Of a stretch of DNA of 64,000 bases, positions 56,670-64,000 are shown piece after piece. Position numbers and translations under genes: made by a program. The notes under the pieces were generated by a model that made no database searches, had not been told where the DNA came from, and saw only the letters and a program-made list of their open reading frames with translations. Source of the DNA: Myxococcales bacterium (lineage in GTDB: Bacteria; Myxococcota_A; Polyangia; Polyangiales; Polyangiaceae); assembly GCA_016706225.1 (NCBI GenBank), contig JADJKB010000008.1:620001-684000 (forward strand), given 5' to 3'. Every line of letters starts with the position of its first letter. Within the stretch, counting starts at the first letter, position 1.

Positions 56670-57452
56670 ATGACTCCACGAGCGAACGCTGTCCTTTCGG
56701 CGCTGACTTTGGTTCTGGTCGCGGGCTGTGGTGGTTCCACCAACGATGATCAGCCCTCGACGGGCGGGGTGGGCGGTGGCAGTGGCGGCACCGCGACCGG
56801 GGGCAGCGGGGGCAACACCGGCGGCAGCCCGGGTGGCGGCAGCGGTGGGCTTGCTGGCAGCGGTGCAGTGGGCGGTGCGGCCGGCGCAAGCTGTGCTCTC
56901 TACCTCGATCAAACGGGCCAGGCGACGACCGTGCGCCTCACCAACCAACGCACCGAACCCATCTTCCTGGGAGGCTCCAACGACTGCGGTCCCACGGAGC
57001 CTTTCGGCATCGAGGGGCCCGATGGCAAACCAGTGAAACTCTGGCCCGGCGGCTGCGGCCACACCTGCGAAGGGCTGCAATCCCACGGCAACTACTGCAG
57101 CGGCGCTTGCATGATGCCGCCGCTGATCCGCATCGAGCCGGGGGGCACCTACGAGCGGAAGTGGCAGGGCGTCGTGTTCGAGCCGGCATCGATGCCGGAC
57201 AGCTGTTACTCCGACCCGAACGATCTGCTGACGAGCTGCGAGCAACAGCTCCCGGCGCCGGCCGGCAAATACGCCTTCAGCGCCAGCGCGTCGGCTCAGG
57301 CAACCTGCGGCTCGGGCTCCTGTGTCTGCCCCGCCGGGAGCCCCGGTTGGTGTGAATTGCCCGGCGGCGGACAGCTCGGCAGCCCAAGCTTGGCAGCCAG
57401 CGCGGACCTCTCCCTGCCGGCGGCGAACCTGGTCGAGCTCTCGTTTCAGTGA
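56670..57452 (+). CDS. Cys-containing lipoprotein with a Gly/Ser linker, function unknown
   Basis: Predicted 260-residue lipoprotein: MTPRANAVLSALTLVLVAGC, then a ~65-residue Gly/Ser/Thr linker, then a globular part with about a dozen cysteines (LWPGGCGHTCEG, YCSGACMMPP, CGSGSCVCPAGSPGWC). It has TVRLTNQRTEPIFLGG followed by beta-strand wording, resembling a small secreted beta domain. Start could also be ATG 56646. Such linker-bearing lipoproteins are frequent in Myxococcota. Ends 45 bases before the S9 peptidase and may be cotranscribed with it. Confidence 0.65.
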   Translation: MTPRANAVLSALTLVLVAGCGGSTNDDQPSTGGVGGGSGGTATGGSGGNTGGSPGGGSGGLAGSGAVGGAAGASCALYLDQTGQATTVRLTNQRTEPIFLGGSNDCGPTEPFGIEGPDGKPVKLWPGGCGHTCEGLQSHGNYCSGACMMPPLIRIEPGGTYERKWQGVVFEPASMPDSCYSDPNDLLTSCEQQLPAPAGKYAFSASASAQATCGSGSCVCPAGSPGWCELPGGGQLGSPSLAASADLSLPAANLVELSFQ

Positions 57453-57497
57453 GCGCAGACTTCCTTCGCGCCCGAGCCCGGATTACGACCGGCCGCG

Positions 57498-59522
<2,025 letters not shown>

Positions 59523-59544
59523 CGCGGGAAGGGGTGGGTACTAA

Positions 59545-59740
59545 GCCCACGCCCGCCGGGGGGCCGGCGGCGAAGCTCCGCGCTCGCTTGCGCTCTTCTT
59601 GCGCTCTTCTTGCGCTCTCCTGGCGCTCTCCCCCCGCGCGTTGGTGGTTCCTCGTCTCCGCAAAGAGCTTGTCATGGCAAGTATTGCCCGGACGAGGCAC
59701 CCGCGTCTCGGTCATCCACCGCACCCTTGGCGCCGAACAC
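59545..59740 (+). repeat. Dispersed intergenic repeat, copy B (196 bp)
   Basis: Same element as at 42839-43012, also downstream of a plus-strand gene and facing a convergent gene. It is 22 bases longer because the internal 11-base array has four units (TGCGCTCTTCT, TGCGCTCTTCT, TGCGCTCTCCT, GGCGCTCTCCC) rather than two. Confidence 0.9.
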
Positions 59741-59822
59741 AATCCATTCGTGTAAGCGATCGACTTGATCCAGCTTCTTCGCCACCGGAACAAGGACACC
59801 CCCTACGCTCAAAGCTTGATCA

Positions 59823-59870
59823 GTCCACGTCGCCGTCAAGGTCTAGGTCAACGTCAACATCAACGCGATC
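59823..59870 (-). repeat. Degenerate GTCAAC/GTC hexamer run after the Cys-rich gene
   Basis: Hexamer-like repeats lie 40-90 bases after the stop of the Cys-rich lipoprotein, in the rest of the 387-base convergent gap. Read in that gene's frame past its stop they give alternating Asp and Val/Leu (DVDVDLDLDGDVD) until a second stop at 59820-59822. Bases 59741-59819 show nothing I recognise. Confidence 0.6.
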
Positions 59871-59909
59871 CGTCGCTTCAATGGAATCGGAGTACTCGCT
59901 CGCGGGCGG

Positions 59910-61553
59910 TCAGCAGCTGAAGACCTTCCACTCGAAGATGATCGGGTTGGACTTCTGGCCGGTCGAGCTGGTCGCGTGTACCCCGTAGATGCGGATCTTC
60001 GTGGTGCTGACGGCGCTGGGGAAGCTGTAGCTCCAGTCGTTGACCTTGCCCGAGACCGTGCCGGAGGTGACCCAGGCGCCGCCGCTGTAATACTGGACGG
60101 TGCCGCCGGCGAGTGTACGCCCGCTGGAAGAGCACGCTGCGCTGGTCGACAGCGAGGTGTCGATGTCGAAGCGCTTCACGGTCTTTGCGCTCGGCCAGCT
60201 GAGCTCGATGTACGCCGTGCCCGGCGTGCTGCCGGCGCTCACCCAGTGGAACTTGTTCGTCGAGCAGGTGCTCTCGAGGAACCCGTCGATCATGCGATCG
60301 GGGCCGACTCCGTTCGCGCTGGTGCCACCCCCGCTGGAGGCGGCCGTCGCCGTCGGTGCGATGTTCGTGGTCGGGTCGCAGGTGGAGACACAGCTGCTGT
60401 TTTGGCAGGCCTGGCCCGTGCTGCAGGCGTTGCCGCAGGCGCCGCAGTTCTTGTCGTCGGTCTTGGTGTCGAAGCAGGCGTTGCCGCACTTGGTCTGGCC
60501 CGCGGGGCAGACCAGGGTGCAGGTTCCGCTCTGACAGACCTCCCCCGCGGCGCAGCTGGTGCTGCAAGCACCACAGTTCTTTGGGTCCACGTTGGTATCG
60601 ACACACACACTGCCGCACTTGGTCTGGCCGCCGGTGCAGACCAGGGTGCAGACGCCTGCGATGCACGAGAGGCCCGCCGCGCAGCTGTTGCTGCACGAGC
60701 CGCAGTTGTTGGGGTCGACCTTGGCGTCCACACAGGCGTTGCCGCAGTTGATGGTGCCGCCGTTGCACACCAGCTGACATTTGCCGCTGACACAGCTCTG
60801 CCCCGTGGTGCAGGCCGTGCTGCAAGTGCCGCAGTTGGCCGGGTCTTGGGCGAGATCAGCGCACTTGTTTCCGCATTTGGTCAGCGCGCCCGAACACACC
60901 AGGCCGCATTGACCATTCTGACAAGCCTCGCCGTTGGCGCACGGCGCCGCGCAGCCGCCGCAGTGCATCGGGTCGACCGCGGTGTCCACACACTTGCCGC
61001 TGCAGTTGGTCGAGCCGCCGGAGCAGACCACCCCGCACGTTCCCTGAGAGCAGACTTGCCCGCTCGCGCAGGCGCTGCCGCAGGTTCCGCAGTTCTGTGA
61101 GTCCACGAGCAGGTCGGAACACTTGCCGGTCTGTCCGCTGCTCGAACAGTTCGTCGTTCCCCCCAGGCACTCGCTGGCACACTTGCTGAGGGTGCAGACC
61201 TGTCCGGCCGCACAGATGTTGCCGCAGGTCCCGCAGTTGGCGGGATCACTGGCAACGTCGGCGCACTTGTCGCCGCACATCATGGTGCCGCCGCCACAGG
61301 TGTCGTCGCATTTGCTCTGAGAGCACACCTGGCCGGACAGACACTGGGTGTGGCAGGCGCCGCAGTTGAGTGGATCGGCCGAGGTATCGATGCAGGCGCT
61401 GCCGCACTGGATCTCGGGCAAGATGCAGGCCCCCGTCGACCCCCCCCCACCGCCGCCCCCGGGGATGCCCGTGTCGTCCGTGCCGTTTGCGCAGGCCGCG
61501 ACGCCCAGGCAAAGGCCGAGCGCCGCCCGACCGAAGCTCCGTAACAAAGCCAT
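59910..61553 (-). CDS. Lipoprotein with eight Cys-rich repeats and a discoidin-like C-terminal domain
   Basis: Predicted 547-residue surface lipoprotein. Signal ALGLCLGVAAC with lipobox, a Gly-rich spacer, then eight ~42-residue repeats of the form CGxxCxDxxxDPxNCGxCxxxC (for example CGSACIDTSADPLNCGACHT and CGNACVDAKVDPNNCGSCSN); the third and eighth are slightly altered. The last ~140 residues look like an F5/8-type-C (discoidin) sandwich: AIELSWP-like strand YIELSWPSAKTVKRFDIDTS, GGAWVTSGTVSG and TTKIRIYGVHATSS. This suggests a disulfide-stiffened stalk carrying a carbohydrate- or surface-binding head. Such repeats are common in myxobacterial secreted proteins of unknown function. Confidence 0.8.
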   Translation of the reverse strand: MALLRSFGRAALGLCLGVAACANGTDDTGIPGGGGGGGSTGACILPEIQCGSACIDTSADPLNCGACHTQCLSGQVCSQSKCDDTCGGGTMMCGDKCADVASDPANCGTCGNICAAGQVCTLSKCASECLGGTTNCSSSGQTGKCSDLLVDSQNCGTCGSACASGQVCSQGTCGVVCSGGSTNCSGKCVDTAVDPMHCGGCAAPCANGEACQNGQCGLVCSGALTKCGNKCADLAQDPANCGTCSTACTTGQSCVSGKCQLVCNGGTINCGNACVDAKVDPNNCGSCSNSCAAGLSCIAGVCTLVCTGGQTKCGSVCVDTNVDPKNCGACSTSCAAGEVCQSGTCTLVCPAGQTKCGNACFDTKTDDKNCGACGNACSTGQACQNSSCVSTCDPTTNIAPTATAASSGGGTSANGVGPDRMIDGFLESTCSTNKFHWVSAGSTPGTAYIELSWPSAKTVKRFDIDTSLSTSAACSSSGRTLAGGTVQYYSGGAWVTSGTVSGKVNDWSYSFPSAVSTTKIRIYGVHATSSTGQKSNPIIFEWKVFSC

Positions 61554-61624
61554 GCTGAGCCGAGTCTACCGCATGTGTGCCCGGTTGACGATGTCGGGGG
61601 GCGCGGGGACGATGCGCCCCAGAG

Positions 61625-63685
61625 ATGCGTCTCGCCGCCGTCCTGTGCTTGGCTCTCGTGGGCTGCGGCGTTCCCGTCGTCGTCAAGAGTGTGCCTCCGG
61701 GCCGCCTTGTTTGTGCAGGGCGCGAGGCCGTCGTGTTCCGAGACGTCTCCATCGTGGCGCTGGAAGGTGTGACGCCTCGGGCGGCACAGACGGTCGTGGT
61801 CTGCGACGGAAAGATCGCCGCCATCGGTCCGCGCGCCGACACCCCCGCACCGTCGCAGGCCCGTGTGGTGGAGGGCCGCGGCAAGTTCCTGATGCCGGGC
61901 CTGATCGACATGCATACGCACCTGATGCGAGAGGAAGATCTGACCCTCTACCTCGCGCGGGGTGTGACGACGGTCCGCAACATGTGGGGGACACCGCTGC
62001 ACCTCGAGTGGCGCGAGCGCATCAAGCAGGGTGAGCTGCTCGGGCCGAGCATCATCACCGCTGGCCCGATCATCGACGCCGAGCCGCCCATCCACGACGG
62101 AAGCCTGGGGCTGAGCTCCGAGGCTGATGCCGATGAGGCGCTCGTGCTGCACCGCCGGCTCGGCTACGACTTCTTGAAGGTCTACAGCCGCGTTCCCGCA
62201 GCGGCCTTCACGCGACTGCTCGCTGGCGCCAAGCGTGCCGGTTTCGTGGTGGCCGGGCACGTCCCGCGGCCGGTTGGTCTGGTCGAGGCCGCGAACGGAG
62301 GACAGCGCACGCTGGAGCACCTCGACGCATTCCTCGAGGCGCTGCAGCGCGACGACTCCCCCGCGAAGGGGCTCTGGGACAGCGCTTCGCGGCGGAAGAA
62401 GCTCGACTATCTCGATGAGACGAGGCTGCCTGAGCTGGCGCGGCTGCTGCAGCAGCGCCACGTCGCGGTCTGCCCGACCCGCAGCGTCTCCGATCAGCTG
62501 GCTCCGCCGGACGAGCTTCGCGCGCGCCTGCAGCGACCGGACGTGCGCTACGTGCCCGAAGCCGACCGGGCGATCTGGCAGCCGACGGAGCCGGACGCGG
62601 CGGAGCTCGAGGCCAATGCCCGCTGGCTGGCGCTGCAAGAGCGGGTGATCCGCGCGCTGGTCAACGGCAAAGTCCAGCTCCTGGTTGGGACCGATCCGGG
62701 CAACCCCTTCGTGGTCCCGGGTTTCTCCCTGCACGACGAGCTTGCGCACCTGGTGCGGCTCGGGCAGCCGCCGCGCGAGGTTCTGCGGGAAGCGACGCTG
62801 GATGCAGCGGAGGTGCTGGGGCGACGGGCAGAGCTCGGGCCCATCGCCGTTGGGCGTCGGGCGGACTTGCTGCTGCTCGATGCCGATCCGGAAGAGGACA
62901 TCGGCAATACCCGCAAGATCGCCGGTGTGATGTCGGGGGGACGATTTCACTCGCCGGACGAGCTCTCGCGCTTGCTTGGCTCCGTCGTGACGGGACTGGA
63001 GCGCGGCGCAACTTCATTCGGTGCGTCGGCGACCTGGGACGAGGGCGGAGAGCCGGAGTTTCTGGGCACGTTCGTGGTCCGGTGGAAGGGCGCGCGCTTC
63101 GGTGCGGAGCGCATCTTCGTCGGCACGCGGCAGGACGGTCGCTCGGTGATCCGGGCTCGGAGCTTCGATCAACACGCGGGGCAGACGCTGAGCTTCGAGC
63201 TCGAGCTCGGCGCTCCTGGGATCGGCGAGCGCCTGCGCATCGAGAGTGATGGCGCAGCCGGCCGCGGCGCCATCGACGTCACTCGGCTGGACGCGGAGCT
63301 CGAGCTCGGCGGGCGGTCCCTGCCCGGCGCGGTGATCGCGCTGAAGGCCCCGCTGCCCGAGACCACACTCCTCGGGGTCCAGCGCATGTTCGCGAGCAAG
63401 CTCATCCTCTTGCCGCGGGTTCGACTGTTGCAGGTGGGGGAGTCGTTCTCGGCAAAGCTGGCGGAGGTTGCGCTCGGGTCCCGCGCGACCCTGGCAGAGA
63501 GCGAGTGGACGGTGACGCGCATCGCAGACGGTGCAGCGGAGCGCGGCGGGCAAACGGAGCGGCGGTTCGAGCTTGCGCCGGCGCACGGACCGAAGGCCAC
63601 CCTCACCCTCGACGGCACGGGAGCTCCGATGCTCTACGAGAGCTCGGTCTTCGGCGCGACCCTGCGCTACGAACGCGTGCAGTGA
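61625..63685 (+). CDS. Amidohydrolase-family lipoprotein with an extra C-terminal domain
   Basis: Predicted 686-residue exported metal hydrolase. MRLAAVLCLALVGC gives signal and lipobox. The composite amidohydrolase domain (~30-445) shows LMPGLIDMHTHLM metal pair, LKVYSRVP with the carbamylated-Lys-type position, VAGHVPRP, LEHLDAF and VGTDPGNPF. Imidazolonepropionase/prolidase-like members with this layout often act on peptides or drugs. The last ~240 residues form an unassigned beta-rich domain (FVVRWKGARFGAERIFVGTR) not found in simple family members. It is divergent from the Cys-rich lipoprotein with 71 bases between starts. Confidence 0.82.
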   Translation: MRLAAVLCLALVGCGVPVVVKSVPPGRLVCAGREAVVFRDVSIVALEGVTPRAAQTVVVCDGKIAAIGPRADTPAPSQARVVEGRGKFLMPGLIDMHTHLMREEDLTLYLARGVTTVRNMWGTPLHLEWRERIKQGELLGPSIITAGPIIDAEPPIHDGSLGLSSEADADEALVLHRRLGYDFLKVYSRVPAAAFTRLLAGAKRAGFVVAGHVPRPVGLVEAANGGQRTLEHLDAFLEALQRDDSPAKGLWDSASRRKKLDYLDETRLPELARLLQQRHVAVCPTRSVSDQLAPPDELRARLQRPDVRYVPEADRAIWQPTEPDAAELEANARWLALQERVIRALVNGKVQLLVGTDPGNPFVVPGFSLHDELAHLVRLGQPPREVLREATLDAAEVLGRRAELGPIAVGRRADLLLLDADPEEDIGNTRKIAGVMSGGRFHSPDELSRLLGSVVTGLERGATSFGASATWDEGGEPEFLGTFVVRWKGARFGAERIFVGTRQDGRSVIRARSFDQHAGQTLSFELELGAPGIGERLRIESDGAAGRGAIDVTRLDAELELGGRSLPGAVIALKAPLPETTLLGVQRMFASKLILLPRVRLLQVGESFSAKLAEVALGSRATLAESEWTVTRIADGAAERGGQTERRFELAPAHGPKATLTLDGTGAPMLYESSVFGATLRYERVQ

Positions 63686-63686
63686 G

Positions 63687-64000
63687 TCAGCGGGCGCGCA
63701 CCATCACCGAACCCGAGCCGTTGCTCAGTCCTTGATTCGTCCAGTAGACACAGGCGTCGTCGAGGGCCACATCGCGAGGGATCACGAGCTCGGTGGCGAG
63801 GGTCTCGACCGGACCCCCCGCACGCGGCAGCCGTGCGAGCCGGCCGCTGGTCGTGGCTCCGCCTTCGACGAAATAGAGGTAGGGCCCGCCGAGCGCCACG
63901 CCGCTGGCAAAGACACCGGGCGAGAGCGGCTCGCGCGGGCCGCCAGTGCGCGCGACTCGGCCGACCTCGGCGTTCATCGCGTAGTAGACGTGAGTCTCAT
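63687..64000 (-). CDS. C-terminal part of a beta-propeller-like protein (partial)
   Basis: The frame is open from the right edge to a stop at 63687-63689; its beginning lies outside the window. The 104 visible residues repeat a blade-like pattern: THVYYAMNAEVGRVARTGG, LGGPYLYFVEGG.. SGRLARLPRAGGP and DDACVYWTNQG..SGSVMVRAR. Such VYW/VYF..G.V.R..GG repeats are typical of secreted propeller proteins in Myxococcota. The stop is one base past the convergent amidohydrolase gene. Function unknown. Confidence 0.7.
   Translation of the reverse strand, partial: ETHVYYAMNAEVGRVARTGGPREPLSPGVFASGVALGGPYLYFVEGGATTSGRLARLPRAGGPVETLATELVIPRDVALDDACVYWTNQGLSNGSGSVMVRAR

Noticed and set aside
59588..59631. 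11-base tandem units taken as a possible CRISPR array
   Set aside because: Units are too short, directly adjacent without spacers, and no cas gene is present.
59599..59799. Peptide encoded on the minus strand of both repeat copies (DKLFAETRNHQ in common)
   Set aside because: Nucleotide differences I checked in that stretch change the amino acid, and the 22-base length difference is not a multiple of three, so the shared peptide reflects repeat identity, not coding.

Overview
The window looks like chromosome from a high-GC member of the Myxococcota, probably Polyangiales/Sorangium-like; this is inference. The sequence signs are uniformly GC-rich coding DNA, frequent GTG starts, two Hanks-type protein kinases of the PEGA/proline-rich kind, many lipoproteins with Gly/Ser-rich or Cys-rich tails, a PilR-like regulator beside type IV pilin genes, and very large TPR proteins. 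No rRNA, tRNA, CRISPR array, insertion sequence or phage gene was recognised.

Layout. 0-1.8 kb: the tail of a membrane protein and an unknown lipoprotein. 1.8-20.8 kb: a surface-structure locus. It holds a PilR-type sigma-54 activator, three pilin genes ending in a strong terminator, a sulfatase-fold protein fused to a MopE-type metal motif, a polytopic membrane protein, a fourth divergent pilin, a membrane-anchored TPR-like protein, two fused transporter-like/spermidine-synthase-like proteins and two YejM/PbgA-like membrane hydrolases. 20.8-26.8 kb: a PEGA-domain Ser/Thr kinase (frameshifted as given), a phosphodiester-glycosidase protein and a small lipoprotein. 26.8-34.7 kb: a two-gene 2-oxoacid:ferredoxin oxidoreductase, rimO (frameshifted as given), an unknown exported protein, a second Ser/Thr kinase and a divergent lipoprotein. 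34.7-37.2 kb: carA and pyrC, overlapping. 37.2-42.8 kb: a repeat-rich gap, a GMC oxidoreductase with its small partner, an amidase and a CrtI/retinol-saturase-like oxidoreductase. 42.8-50.3 kb: hutI and hutU of histidine breakdown, separated by an 18-motif multihaem cytochrome lipoprotein, a small lipoprotein and a GAF-GGDEF diguanylate cyclase. 50.5-64 kb: a giant TPR protein (two frameshifts), several lipoproteins, an S9 peptidase, an eight-repeat Cys-rich lipoprotein, an amidohydrolase and the end of a beta-propeller-like protein.

How genes work together. PilR and the pilins plausibly form one regulatory unit. The hydrolases and spermidine-synthase-like proteins next to them suggest an envelope or appendage modification pathway that I cannot match to a described system. 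carA-pyrC serve pyrimidine synthesis. hutI-hutU serve histidine degradation. The Kor-type enzyme links 2-oxoacid oxidation to ferredoxin.

Two copies of a 174/196-bp dispersed repeat with a variable 11-bp internal array sit just downstream of plus-strand genes at 42.8 kb and 59.5 kb, both in convergent gaps. Four single-base frame disruptions in three otherwise intact genes point to indel errors in the assembly or to recent mutations.
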